A stretch of 64,000 nucleotides of DNA, taken from positions 1,264,001 through 1,328,000 of the forward strand of contig NZ_JAUSYV010000001.1 in NCBI RefSeq assembly GCF_030817055.1. The letters run 5' to 3'. Below, one piece after another: positions 8,891-17,016 of this stretch. The notes under the pieces are model-generated. The model saw only the letters and a list, made by a program, of their open reading frames with translations. It had not been told where the DNA came from and ran no database searches. The first letter of the stretch is position 1. The number at the start of each line of letters is the position of its first letter. The stretch comes from Bacillus sp. V2I10. GTDB lineage: Bacteria; Bacillota; Bacilli; Bacillales; Bacillaceae. The position numbers were made by a program, and so were the translations under genes.

Positions 8891-9005
8891 TATTTTTAAT
8901 AAAGTTACTGGGCGTTGATCCGAGAAGGGTTGATGCTCTTTTTGTTGAAGCAGCTATGGAAAAACGGTAAAGGAGAAGTAAATAATACAGATGGAGGCAT
9001 TGAAC

Positions 9006-9551
9006 TTGAGAGTTATTCAAAAAGAATTTTACGTTCATGATTTACGTTATATTGTAAGGTCTGCAGTAGAGGAAGATGCGAAAAACTTGTCTGGTCTAAG
9101 ATTGCAGATAGATGGGGAAACAGAAAATTTAGATAGAGAAAAGGGAGAGGCGTACATAGATGAATCAGGATTTAAACAGATTATTAAAGATGATACAGAG
9201 AGGATGAATAACCTATTTTTAGTAGCAGAAGTAAATGGAAGTATCGTAGGTTTTTCTAGATGTGAAGGGGGAAAATTGAAAAGAATTTCTCATAAAGCAG
9301 AATTTGGAGTCGGTTTATTAAAAGAATATTGGGGATATGGCATAGGAAAAAACCTTTTAAAAGAATCTGTCTATTGGGCAGACACTAATGAAATCAGGAA
9401 ACTAACGCTGAATGTTCTGGAAATCAATGAAAAAGCTATAAAGCTTTATAAGGACTTTGGTTTTGAAGTAGAAGGGGTCTTGAAAAAAGACAAAATATTA
9501 TCTGACGGAAATTATTATAATACTTTATTGATGGGGAGGCTTAATGGATAA
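9006..9551 (+). CDS. GNAT-family N-acetyltransferase
   Basis: A GNAT acetyltransferase of about 181 residues. The acetyl-CoA binding loop is visible in the stretch VGLLKEYWGYGIGKNLLKE, and the ending KLYKDFGFEVEGVLKKDKI is typical of the C-terminal GNAT half. It probably acetylates an amine or a protein N-terminus with acetyl-CoA. I prefer the TTG at 9006 because GGAGG (8993-8997) is eight bases upstream. An in-frame ATG at 8991 would give five more residues, but its AAAGGAG is 15 bases away. The preceding 100 bases are non-coding. Confidence 0.85.
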   Translation: MRVIQKEFYVHDLRYIVRSAVEEDAKNLSGLRLQIDGETENLDREKGEAYIDESGFKQIIKDDTERMNNLFLVAEVNGSIVGFSRCEGGKLKRISHKAEFGVGLLKEYWGYGIGKNLLKESVYWADTNEIRKLTLNVLEINEKAIKLYKDFGFEVEGVLKKDKILSDGNYYNTLLMGRLNG

Positions 9552-9678
9552 GTTCAATTGCATTGTAATCAAAATTAAATAGTAAGAACCGAATAATAAG
9601 ACCCTGCATAAGTGAACACGAAATGTCGGGCAGTAACAGTCTTCCCCTGTTAATCTATTGATAAAGGAGGTCATCCGA

Positions 9679-10551
9679 ATGGATTTGCTTAAGAACATGA
9701 ATGGAACGATTCAGTACATTGAAGAAAACCTTACTGATGATATTGACATGAAAGAAGTTGCAAGGCTGTCTTTATGCTCTGAATATCATTTTAAAAGGAT
9801 GTTTTCTTTCCTTGCGGGTATTTCGCTGTCAGAATACATCCGCCGCAGACGACTTACACTTGCAGCATTTGAGCTTATAAACAGCAGCGTAAAGGTCATT
9901 GATATTGCAATGAAATACAGATACAGCTCACCAGATTCTTTTGCACGGGCGTTTCAAAATTTGCATGGAATCACACCGTCAGAAGCCAGAAATAGCGGCC
10001 ATTCACTTAAAGCTTTCCTGCGGATGACCTTTCAGTTATCAATTAAAGGAGGAAGTGAAATGAACTACCGAATAGAAGAAAAAGAGGCATTTCGCATTGT
10101 TGGTATTAAGAAAAGAGTTCATGTTCAATTTAATGGGGTTAATCCAGAGATTGCTTCTATGTGGCGAAGTTTAGATATTGAAACGATCAATAAACTAAAA
10201 AAACTTTCTAATGTGGAGCCTATTGGGCTAATTAGCGCCTCCACGAACTTTTCTGAAGGAAGAATGGAGGAAAAAGGGGAGCTTGACCACTATATTGGCG
10301 CAGCAACAACTTTGGAATGTCCAGATAACTTGTCACAGCTTGAAGTTCCTGCCTCAACATGGGCTGTATTTGAAGCAATCGGGCCATTTCCTGATAGGCT
10401 GCAAGAAGTATGGGGGCGAATATATTCCGAATGGTTTCCATCCTCAAACTATGAACAACTAGAAGGTCCGGAAATCCTGTGGAATGAAAATAAAGATACA
10501 AGTTCTCCGGCGTTTAAAAGTGAAATATGGATACCGATTTTAAAAAAGTAA
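9679..10551 (+). CDS. AraC-family regulator with GyrI-like effector-binding domain
   Basis: A 290-residue regulator. Residues about 1-105 are a double helix-turn-helix AraC DNA-binding domain (DIDMKEVARLSLCSEYHF and VIDIAMKYRYSSPDSFARAF). The C-terminal half (EEKEAFRIVGIKKRV, through SEIWIPILKK) is a GyrI-like/SOUL-type small-molecule binding domain, as in Rob and BmrR-like sensors. It probably senses a hydrophobic toxin or drug. AAAGGAGG at 9663-9670 fixes the ATG at 9679 as start; an upstream TTG would precede the ribosome binding site. A terminator follows at 10593-10628. Confidence 0.88.
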   Translation: MDLLKNMNGTIQYIEENLTDDIDMKEVARLSLCSEYHFKRMFSFLAGISLSEYIRRRRLTLAAFELINSSVKVIDIAMKYRYSSPDSFARAFQNLHGITPSEARNSGHSLKAFLRMTFQLSIKGGSEMNYRIEEKEAFRIVGIKKRVHVQFNGVNPEIASMWRSLDIETINKLKKLSNVEPIGLISASTNFSEGRMEEKGELDHYIGAATTLECPDNLSQLEVPASTWAVFEAIGPFPDRLQEVWGRIYSEWFPSSNYEQLEGPEILWNENKDTSSPAFKSEIWIPILKK

Positions 10552-10592
10552 TCCCGTTTATCTTTGGTGACTATAGGTTACTTTTTAACAAG

Positions 10593-10628
10593 AAAAAGAC
10601 GCCATTCTTTAATAAGGAGGCGTCTTTT
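10593..10628 (+). terminator. Rho-independent terminator after the AraC gene
   Basis: AAAAAGACGCC / GGCGTCTTTT hairpin with a 15-base loop. Confidence 0.75.
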
Positions 10629-10713
10629 GAACTGGACCAAAAAGAGAGGGAGGTATTTAGTCTAATGATAAAGAAAGAAACAAGAATTATGTTTTTTGGG
10701 AGAGAATACAAGA

Positions 10714-11397
10714 ATGATTAAGGCAGTCATCTTTGATTTAGATGGAACATTGTTAAATCGGGATGCTTCAGTACAGAAGTTTATAGCCGGCCAATACGAT
10801 AGAATGAATAAACTGATAAGTCATATACCAAAAGAAAAATATACTTCCAGGTTTATCGAATTAGATTGCCGTGGGTATGTTTGGAAAGATAAAGTATATC
10901 AGCAATTGGTCGATGAGTTTACCATTACCGCAATCACTTGGGAGAGTTTACTTCAAGATTACTTAGATCAATTTAAGAATAGCTGTATCCCTTTTCCCCA
11001 TCTAATCAGTATGTTAAAAGGGTTAAAAAGCAAGTCCATTAAATTAGGAATCATAACGAACGGAAAAGGCCAGTTCCAAATAGATAACATAAACGCATTG
11101 GGAATTAAAACATATTTTGAAACGATCATTGTTTCGGAATGGGAAGGTGTAAAAAAACCTGATCCTCTAATATTCAAAAAAGCTTTAGAGCAATTAAATG
11201 TTTCACCGGACGAAAGTATATACGTTGGAGATCATCCTGAAAACGATGTTAGTGCGGCTCAAAAAGCAGGAATGAAAGGAATATGGAAAAAAGACTCTCA
11301 GTGGGGCAGTTTAGAAACAGATTTCATCATTGATGATTTGGCTGAATTACCTTTAATCATGGAACGAATATGGAATGAATGCAGGAAGTCATTTTAA
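10714..11397 (+). CDS. HAD-superfamily hydrolase
   Basis: A 227-residue HAD phosphatase-like protein. Motif I is VIFDLDGTLL (nucleophile Asp9), motif II is GIITNG, motif III includes EGVKKPDP, and motif IV is YVGDHPENDVSAAQKAG. An alpha-helical cap lies between motifs I and II. It is a putative phosphomonoesterase of the YjjG/phosphoglycolate phosphatase type. Start ATG at 10714 is chosen because GGGAGAG lies just upstream and the preceding in-frame TTG overlaps it. A terminator follows at 11437-11466. Confidence 0.88.
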   Translation: MIKAVIFDLDGTLLNRDASVQKFIAGQYDRMNKLISHIPKEKYTSRFIELDCRGYVWKDKVYQQLVDEFTITAITWESLLQDYLDQFKNSCIPFPHLISMLKGLKSKSIKLGIITNGKGQFQIDNINALGIKTYFETIIVSEWEGVKKPDPLIFKKALEQLNVSPDESIYVGDHPENDVSAAQKAGMKGIWKKDSQWGSLETDFIIDDLAELPLIMERIWNECRKSF

Positions 11398-11436
11398 AAT
11401 TACAGGTACAAATGTTAACTAATACTTTCAGCACAA

Positions 11437-11466
11437 AAAAGATCAACACCCTGTAAGTTGATCTTT
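11437..11466. terminator. Rho-independent terminator
   Basis: AAAAGATCAAC / GTTGATCTTT hairpin with a nine-base loop, between the HAD gene and the convergent cotA remnant. Confidence 0.75.
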
Positions 11467-11477
11467 CACATAAATAT

Positions 11478-11835
11478 TCAGCGAATGACGATAAATGGCC
11501 GCATCATTTCGTAATCTTCATGCTCTAATATATGACAATGCCAAACATACAAATCCGGTGTAGGGTCCAAACTTCATAATGATTCGTGTTACCTGCTCAG
11601 GATTCGCTCTGACAGTGTCTTTCCAGCCTCTTTCCTGAGGCTCTGGCGGTATGCTCGGTCCTGTGTAAGAAATGACTTTTTCCTTTTTAAACTTCTCTGC
11701 ATCAAATGGTCTTCGATCAAGGATCTGGAAATCAACTTTTTGATGAGGCCCAAGCAGCGGAATAATGGGCATGGCATCTGTATACTTAGTAAGCTCAGGA
11801 GTTTTATGTGTCATCAGCCTTCTTCTCCATTTCAT
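11478..11835 (-). pseudogene. cotA: Truncated, frameshifted remnant of cotA (spore coat multicopper oxidase/laccase)
   Basis: Only the C-terminal ~120 codons of a CotA-type multicopper oxidase remain. LDRRPFDAEKF, TGPSIPPEPQERGWKDT and KFGPYTG match CotA, as does the type 1/3 copper motif YVWHCHILEHEDYEMMRP. That last motif is in a different frame from the rest, so there is a frameshift near 11553. The HPIHLHL copper-binding motif, normally just before the LDRRPFD segment, is also damaged. The N-terminal 400 residues are absent. It cannot make an active enzyme. Confidence 0.88.
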
Positions 11836-11890
11836 TTCTCACTATACATTCAGTCTATACAGAAACCCTGCCGGCACTTTATAAATATAA

Positions 11891-11917
11891 AAAAGAACAG
11901 CTGCATGCTGCTCTTTT
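11891..11917 (-). terminator. Terminator of the exonuclease gene
   Basis: On the minus strand AAAAGAGCAGC, five-base loop, GCTGTTCTTTT, then more T. It overlaps the 3' end of the gene by two bases. Confidence 0.75.
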
Positions 11918-12821
11918 AACGGTTAAATGAATGCTCTTTTTTCTTTGTCTGTTCTTCGATGCTGATTTCGATCCTGCAGCCGTGCTCTCCCTTTTCATTA
12001 AGAAGAATTTCAAGAACTTTTGCTGTGAGCTGAAAAGATTCTTTCATATAGCCAGCTAATTTTTTGCTTTGGGCAGCGCCAATGAAGCCCAGATAGTTTC
12101 GTTCAGTGGTATACACATGAAACCGATCTGTTTCCTCTTCTTTTTTTAATAGCAAAGTTTCGTTTTGGATAAGGCGGGGCAAATATGCCTGCGGATTCAT
12201 CCCGTCTGCCCTTTTTTGTTTTACACCGGAAAGTAAACATTTAATCGACTTTGACTTTGGTGCAGAAGCACGTTCTGTTAAAGCGATATTCAAGTAAGAT
12301 GTGCCTTCGTAATTCGAGCTCTTCAGCAGCTGGTGCAGCTGTTTTACATCATCCAGTGCACGGTGAGTCTGCACAGCTGCAAGCTTGTGACTATGTAATA
12401 GGCTGATTAACTTGGCACTTTGGTAGCCGTATTTCTTCCACGGAATATTTCTGGCAGAGCAGTACCATTTCTTTGAATGCAGCTCAGGGTACATTTTAGC
12501 GGTGAAGCTCCGGTCAAATGAAGCATTATGAGCAATAATAAAATCAGCCTGATGGATCGCTGACTTTATCTTTGTATCATCAAACGTTTTACCCTTAACA
12601 TCTTCAAAAGGAATCGAATGAATCCGAAAGGCAAATTCATAGTTTTTTCTGGCTGAAAGAGACAGAGGCTCTCTTAAAAAGGAGTGCTCTTCTAGCGTTT
12701 CTAAAAAGACATCTGTATCTGTATCATAACGAAACAGCAGGAAACCAATTTCGATCATTTCATCCTGAATGGGCGATAAGCCTGTTGTTTCCACATCGAG
12801 AATCATACCGGTAAGAATCAT
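11916..12821 (-). CDS. DEDDh-type 3'-5' exonuclease domain protein
   Basis: A 301-residue protein with an N-terminal DnaQ-like exonuclease domain. The catalytic acidic residues are in LDVETTG (Asp9, Glu11), HNASFD and HRALDD, with the DEDDh His. The C-terminal 110 residues (LPRLIQNETLLLKKEEETDRFHVYTTERNYLGFIG) look like a nucleic-acid-binding HIRAN-like or OB module, which is inference. It probably trims DNA ends in repair. I chose the ATG at 12821 because AAAGGGGG lies ten bases upstream. It is divergent from the BlaI-type gene. Confidence 0.85.
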   Translation of the reverse strand: MILTGMILDVETTGLSPIQDEMIEIGFLLFRYDTDTDVFLETLEEHSFLREPLSLSARKNYEFAFRIHSIPFEDVKGKTFDDTKIKSAIHQADFIIAHNASFDRSFTAKMYPELHSKKWYCSARNIPWKKYGYQSAKLISLLHSHKLAAVQTHRALDDVKQLHQLLKSSNYEGTSYLNIALTERASAPKSKSIKCLLSGVKQKRADGMNPQAYLPRLIQNETLLLKKEEETDRFHVYTTERNYLGFIGAAQSKKLAGYMKESFQLTAKVLEILLNEKGEHGCRIEISIEEQTKKKEHSFNR

Positions 12822-12886
12822 GCAAGTTTTCCCCCTTTCTACTAATCTACCATCTACCACTAGACCGAAACAACTTTAAGAATCAT

Positions 12887-12915
12887 TTGACTCTGGAGTA
12901 TTTCCACATTACAAT
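12887..12915 (+). promoter_or_regulatory. Sigma-A promoter of the blaI-like operon
   Basis: TTGACT (12887-12892), a 17-base spacer, and TACAAT (12910-12915). The -10 lies inside the dyad operator at 12908-12922, the arrangement expected for autorepression. Confidence 0.8.
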
Positions 12916-12922
12916 GTGTAGT
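12908..12922. promoter_or_regulatory. BlaI-type dyad operator 1
   Basis: ATTACAATGTGTAGT, an imperfect dyad of the TACA-n3-TGTA kind bound by BlaI/MecI repressors. It shares 11 of 15 positions with the operator at 14224-14238 and overlaps the -10 hexamer. Confidence 0.7.
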
Positions 12923-12938
12923 GTGAGGTGTTGTCATT

Positions 12939-13352
12939 GTGAAAATCCAGCATTTTAAATTTAATGAAAAAGGCTTAAATCGTTTTTTTGGTCCATTAGA
13001 GGCTAAGATTATGAATATCCTTTGGAATTCATCTGAAATGTCGATAAAAGACGTTCAGCAGAAGCTTGAAAAAGAGAAAAAAATGAGCTTTAACACGGTG
13101 ATGACAGTCATGAACCGCCTAGTTGAAAAGGATGTCCTAACCAAGCGGTCTGAGGGCAGAGGATCGCTGTTCCGTCCAGTCCTGACTAAAGAAGAGTTTC
13201 TTTGTGCACAATCCAAAGAGCTGACAAACGGACTGATTGACGAGTTTGGACAAATAGTCGTAAGCCATATGATTGACAGCATTGATGAAGCAGATGAGAG
13301 CTTGATTGCAAAGCTTGAGCAAAAAATAAAAGAAATGAAAAAGGAAAAATAG
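12939..13352 (+). CDS. BlaI/MecI/CopY-family repressor
   Basis: A 137-residue winged-helix repressor of the BlaI/MecI family. LEAKIMNILWNSSEMSIKDVQQKLEKEKKMSFNTVMTVMNRLVEKDVL is the family DNA-binding domain (residues 21-68) with the SYNTV-like recognition helix. The C-terminal part is the dimerisation and protease-cleavage region. Its start is GTG with GAGGTG upstream. It is followed one base later by an M56 peptidase gene, the standard partner that inactivates such repressors. Dyads overlap its own promoter and precede the DoxX gene. Confidence 0.92.
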   Translation: MKIQHFKFNEKGLNRFFGPLEAKIMNILWNSSEMSIKDVQQKLEKEKKMSFNTVMTVMNRLVEKDVLTKRSEGRGSLFRPVLTKEEFLCAQSKELTNGLIDEFGQIVVSHMIDSIDEADESLIAKLEQKIKEMKKEK

Positions 13353-13353
13353 A

Positions 13354-14205
13354 ATGTGGGAAAAAAGATCAAAACAAGTATTTTTAGCTTGTGTGTCCAT
13401 CTCAATGATTCTGCTCATTCAAATGACGATCTATCTTTTTCGAAAATTGCTCGGCCTGCCGATTGAGTTTAATCTGATTCAATTGTGCAGCACAGCCCTT
13501 CAGTCCTTGGGGTTTACGTCGCTTGAATATTTACTTGAAGTAATTATTTATGCGACCGTATCCATGACAGTTTACAAGATTATAAAACAGCTTTACCTCT
13601 CTCATACCATTCATAAAAAAATGGCTAAACGGATGAACATATCTTTAACGTCTCGATACAACCTGCAATTCTCTCTGCCAAAAGAGACTATCCAGGTGAT
13701 TGACGAGGATGCTGTTCTGTCATTGACGATGGGGTTTTTTCGTCCGAAAATCATTCTTTCTACCGGACTATTAAATTTGCTTGATGAAGGAGAAAGACGC
13801 GCAGTTCTTTTGCATGAAATTTATCATCAAAAAAACAGAGATCCTTTGAAGCTTTTTGTATTATCGGTGTGCTCATCTGTGATGTGGTATATTCCGATTC
13901 TCGGCTGGTTTTATCAAAAATACAGAATGATCCGCGAACTGCTGGCAGATCATTATGCCATCAGCAGACTTCAATCTTCAGCAGATTTAGGAAGTGCACT
14001 GCTGAAAATCTTGAAAAAAAATCAAAAAAAGAAGCTTCTATCATTCTCGTATGCACCATTTGCAGATACAGCGATTAATCTTAGAATCCAAAAAATCCTT
14101 GATCCATTCTCAGAGACACCGTTAGATCTCCCGTTAAAAAAGGCTGCGGTCTCTATGCTGGTATTCTTCATGCTGCTGATGATGTTTTTGATCGAGCTGT
14201 CCTAA
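13354..14205 (+). CDS. M56-family (BlaR1-like) membrane metallopeptidase without sensor domain
   Basis: A 283-residue membrane protease. Hydrophobic helices lie near residues 8-30, 55-75, 165-185 and 262-281. The zinc motif HEIYH is at 154-158, with a third ligand likely in RELLADHYA near 195. BlaR1 and MecR1 have an additional ~250-residue extracellular penicillin-binding domain after the last helix; here the protein ends at that helix. The signal that triggers it is therefore not beta-lactam acylation of a fused domain. It probably cleaves or destabilises the upstream BlaI-type repressor. Confidence 0.88.
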   Translation: MWEKRSKQVFLACVSISMILLIQMTIYLFRKLLGLPIEFNLIQLCSTALQSLGFTSLEYLLEVIIYATVSMTVYKIIKQLYLSHTIHKKMAKRMNISLTSRYNLQFSLPKETIQVIDEDAVLSLTMGFFRPKIILSTGLLNLLDEGERRAVLLHEIYHQKNRDPLKLFVLSVCSSVMWYIPILGWFYQKYRMIRELLADHYAISRLQSSADLGSALLKILKKNQKKKLLSFSYAPFADTAINLRIQKILDPFSETPLDLPLKKAAVSMLVFFMLLMMFLIELS

Positions 14206-14223
14206 AAATTTTTAAGGAATTAC

Positions 14224-14238
14224 ACTACGACATGTAGT
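14224..14238. promoter_or_regulatory. BlaI-type dyad operator 2, upstream of doxX-like gene
   Basis: ACTACGACATGTAGT, a dyad matching operator 1, followed directly by TATAAAAT (a likely -10 element at 14238-14245). It lies 27 bases upstream of the DoxX start codon. Confidence 0.7.
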
Positions 14239-14264
14239 ATAAAATAAAAAGGAGTGTTTTACAT

Positions 14265-14654
14265 ATGACAAAGAATGCAGAACTTGGCGGACTGATTGTA
14301 CGAATCGCATTAGGATTTATTTTTTTCGTGCACGGCTTAACGAAATTTCAGGGAGGAGTCGAAAATACAGCAGGATTTTTCGACAGTATAGGAGTACCTG
14401 GTTTTCTGGCTTATCCTGTGGCCCTAATAGAGGCAGCCGGAGGAATTCTCTTAATGCTTGGACTTGGTACACGAATTATTTCCGCTCTCATTGGGCTGAT
14501 TATGCTTGGAGCCATCTTTACAGCTAAGCTTGGCAGCGGTTTTATAGGCGGATACGAGTTGGATGTGGCATTACTTGCTATGTCAATTTATCTTGTTTTG
14601 AGCGGAAGTAAATTTCTTTCACTGGAACAGGTAATCTTTAAAGATAAAGACTAA
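14265..14654 (+). CDS. DoxX-family membrane protein
   Basis: A 129-residue protein with four predicted membrane helices. The family signature RIALGFIFFVHGLTKFQGG (residues 13-31) and PVALIEAAGGILLMLGLGTR are clear. DoxX proteins such as CatD/MhqP are linked to quinone, thiol or oxidative stress protection in bacilli (established knowledge); the exact role here is not shown. AAAAGGAGTG precedes ATG. A BlaI-type operator lies just upstream, so it is likely the target of the neighbouring repressor/peptidase pair. Confidence 0.88.
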   Translation: MTKNAELGGLIVRIALGFIFFVHGLTKFQGGVENTAGFFDSIGVPGFLAYPVALIEAAGGILLMLGLGTRIISALIGLIMLGAIFTAKLGSGFIGGYELDVALLAMSIYLVLSGSKFLSLEQVIFKDKD

Positions 14655-14729
14655 ATTCTCGTTATATAAAAACTTTAAAGCGTGCTTCAGCTGCCCGGAT
14701 GTGCATTGGAGTAGGACATGGGGTGTTAT

Positions 14730-15339
14730 TCACATGGATCCAGCGGTATGAGTATCACGGAGAAAGTGCATTTATAAAACGCTATACAACCTATTCAGTG
14801 GACGATAAACTAGAGGGTTGCAGATAATGTGCTGAATCGGAATTTTGAAGCTTCTAAGCCGAATGAGAAATGGGTCATAGACATCACTGAAGTCAAATTA
14901 TTTGTAGAAAAACTTTAACTTTATCCGATGCCAGACCAACCTATTCCCTTGTCTCAGATATGTTAAAAAAGGCTTTTAAACGAAAAACTATGGATGATGA
15001 TTTATTGATTCACTCTGACCAGGGATGGCACTATCAAATGAAGAAATATCGGCTGGCTTTAAAGAACAAGAACATCACTCAAAGCATGTCCCGTAAAGGG
15101 AACAGTTACGACAATGCGGTCTTAGAAAACTTCTTTGGTATCCTAAAAACGGAATTTCTTTATTACCAAGACTTTAAAAGTGTCGAGCATTTTAAGCAAG
15201 AGCTCAGAAAGTATATCCATTACTATAATCACAAACGAATTAAGGCAAAATTAAAAGGCAAGAGCCCGGTACAATACCGGAATCTTGCCTATAAAACAGC
15301 TTAACTAAATAACGAGTCTAATTTTTTGGGGTCACTTCA
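14730..15339 (+). mobile_element. Degraded IS3-family (IS150-like) element, right part
   Basis: Pieces of orfA (WIQRYEYHGESAF) and of orfB survive in several frames, including the first DDE region (KPNEKWVIDITEV), then LLIHSDQGWHYQ and DNAVLENFFG with the second Asp and the Glu. About 60 residues of the catalytic core between the first two acidic motifs are missing. The right terminal repeat (15311-15339, ending ...CTTCA) matches the left ends at 5.7 and 49.9 kb when reversed. It is not capable of transposition. Confidence 0.85.
14960..15304 (+). pseudogene. IS150-like transposase orfB, C-terminal fragment
   Basis: A 114-codon open stretch with the HSDQGWHYQ motif, the invariant Glu in NAVLENFFGILKTE, and the family ending YNHKRIKAKLKGKSPVQYR. 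The N-terminal half of the integrase core is missing or out of frame, so it is a fragment. Confidence 0.85.
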
Positions 15340-15358
15340 AGGTAAGGCCGGTTCTTTT

Positions 15359-16681
15359 TCATTTAAAAAATTGAGGCAGATGCTTTTTATGAGCTTCAAG
15401 CATTTCATCAAGTATTTTTTTACCTGTTGTATCGGAAGCGACTAGTGGATTAATCGTCATTGCTAGCAAAGCAGTACTGTAATTTCCGGTAATAGCGGCC
15501 TCTGCTGCGACACGTTCAAACGATTTTATTTGCTGAACTAAACCGCGTACAGCAACAGGCAGATCACCAATGGCAAGCGGCTTAGGACCATCCTTTGTGA
15601 TGACAGAGCTGATTTCAATCGCAGAATCATGGGGAAGACTTGCAATCGCCCCATTATTCATTGTATTTACTGGCTGAATGTCCCTTTTGTCTGTATAGAT
15701 GGAGTGAATCAGCCGTACAGCAGCATCACTGTAATAAGCACCGCCGCGTTTTTCGAGCTGTGGAGGTTTAATCGCAAGCTCCTCATTTTGATAGAGTTCA
15801 AACAGCTCATCCTCAAGCTTTTTCACAACTTCTGCACGGGTACCGGCGGTTTCCGCGTTTTTCATCTCTTTTTCAACCATTTCCCTCGTTTTGTAATAAT
15901 ACTGATGGTATGGGCAAGGGAATATATTCAGGGCTTTTAAAAATTCAGGCTCCCATCCGAGCGCAACGATATTCTGCATCGTGACGGATTGTTCTGGATG
16001 TGTAATAAGATCAATCACTTTCTGTTTAACGCTTACCCCGTCTAAATACACATCAAGTCCATATACCATGTGATTTAAGCCCGCAAAATCAATCCGGATC
16101 CGGCTGTGCTCAACATTCAATAGCTTTGCCGCACCCATTTCCATGCCGATCGGCACATTGCATAGACCAACAACCTTGCGGACATTGCTGTATCTCAGGA
16201 CGGCCTCCGTTACCATTCCGGCTGGATTGGTAAAATTGATCAGCCAGGCATCGGGGCAAAGGGTTTCCATTTCCCTGCAGATGCTGAGGATAACAGGAAT
16301 GGTGCGCAAACCTTTAAACAAGCCTCCAGGACCATTTGTTTCTTGGCCAAGAACCCCATATTTAAGCGGAATACGTTCATCTTTTGCCCGTGCTTCCAAA
16401 AGTCCTACACGAAATTGAGTGGTAACAAAATCTGCGTTTTCCAATGCTTCGCGCCTATTAAGAGTAAGGTGAATGGAAATTGGCACATTTGCTTTTTCAA
16501 CCATTCGTTTAGCGAGGCTTCCTATGATCTCTAATTTTCTTTTTCCCTCTGGAACATCTGCAAGCCATATCTCTGATACGGGAAGTTCATCATAGCGTTT
16601 AATGAACCCCTCAATCAGCTCAGGCGTATAGGATGAACCGCCGCCAATCGTTGCGATCTTTAATCCTTTTTTATTCGTCAT
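15359..16681 (-). CDS. licH: 6-phospho-beta-glucosidase, GH4 family
   Basis: A 440-residue GH4 enzyme. The NAD-binding start is ATIGGGSSYTPELIEG, with LCNVPIGMEMG carrying the metal-binding Cys and GLNHMVYG the metal-binding His. This branch (LicH/CelF) hydrolyses 6-phospho-beta-glucosides such as cellobiose-6-phosphate with NAD+ and Mn2+ in the cytoplasm. It is the last gene of the licB-licC-licA-licH operon, two bases after licA. A GAAGGTG ribosome binding site precedes ATG. No recognisable LicR-type regulator gene is present nearby. Confidence 0.92.
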   Translation of the reverse strand: MTNKKGLKIATIGGGSSYTPELIEGFIKRYDELPVSEIWLADVPEGKRKLEIIGSLAKRMVEKANVPISIHLTLNRREALENADFVTTQFRVGLLEARAKDERIPLKYGVLGQETNGPGGLFKGLRTIPVILSICREMETLCPDAWLINFTNPAGMVTEAVLRYSNVRKVVGLCNVPIGMEMGAAKLLNVEHSRIRIDFAGLNHMVYGLDVYLDGVSVKQKVIDLITHPEQSVTMQNIVALGWEPEFLKALNIFPCPYHQYYYKTREMVEKEMKNAETAGTRAEVVKKLEDELFELYQNEELAIKPPQLEKRGGAYYSDAAVRLIHSIYTDKRDIQPVNTMNNGAIASLPHDSAIEISSVITKDGPKPLAIGDLPVAVRGLVQQIKSFERVAAEAAITGNYSTALLAMTINPLVASDTTGKKILDEMLEAHKKHLPQFFK

Positions 16682-16683
16682 GC

Positions 16684-17004
16684 TTACACCTTCTTTGTCC
16701 GCTGATAAATTTCAACGATTTCTATGGCAAGATCTTTGACAGTCATGGCTGTCATTAAATGATCCTGTGCATGGATAAGGATGATAGGGAGGTCGTACTT
16801 TTCACCGCCGGCTTCTTTTTGAATCAGCTCTGTTTGGAACCGGTGAGCTTTAACGAACTCCTTATCGGCTTCTTCAAGTTTTTCAACAGCGAGTTCAAAG
16901 TTTCCTTTTTTGGATGCTTGTATCGCTTCCATCGCAAGGCTTCTTGCATTGCCGCTATGGGCGATCAGATGGAAGGAAAGCTCGTAAAGCTGTTCTTTAT
17001 TCAT
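16684..17004 (-). CDS. licA: PTS lactose/cellobiose-family IIA component
   Basis: A 106-residue all-helical EIIA of the Lac family. The phosphorylated His lies in IILIHAQDHLMTAM near residues 75-88. It takes phosphate from HPr and passes it to the Cys of LicB. GGAGGG sits before ATG. It lies between licC and licH with gaps of 12 and two bases, so all are surely co-transcribed. Confidence 0.92.
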   Translation of the reverse strand: MNKEQLYELSFHLIAHSGNARSLAMEAIQASKKGNFELAVEKLEEADKEFVKAHRFQTELIQKEAGGEKYDLPIILIHAQDHLMTAMTVKDLAIEIVEIYQRTKKV

Positions 17005-17016
17005 AGATTCCCTCCA

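Noticed and set aside
8898..8970. Fragment reading LLGVDPRRVDALFVEAAMEKR
   Set aside because: Only 22 codons between stops with no start; could be a gene tail but cannot be assigned.
10527..10721. 64-codon ORF between the AraC and HAD genes
   Set aside because: It starts inside the AraC gene, crosses its terminator hairpin and has no ribosome binding site.
13354..14205. Annotating the M56 protein as BlaR1 (beta-lactam sensor)
   Set aside because: The penicillin-binding domain is absent and no beta-lactamase gene is near.
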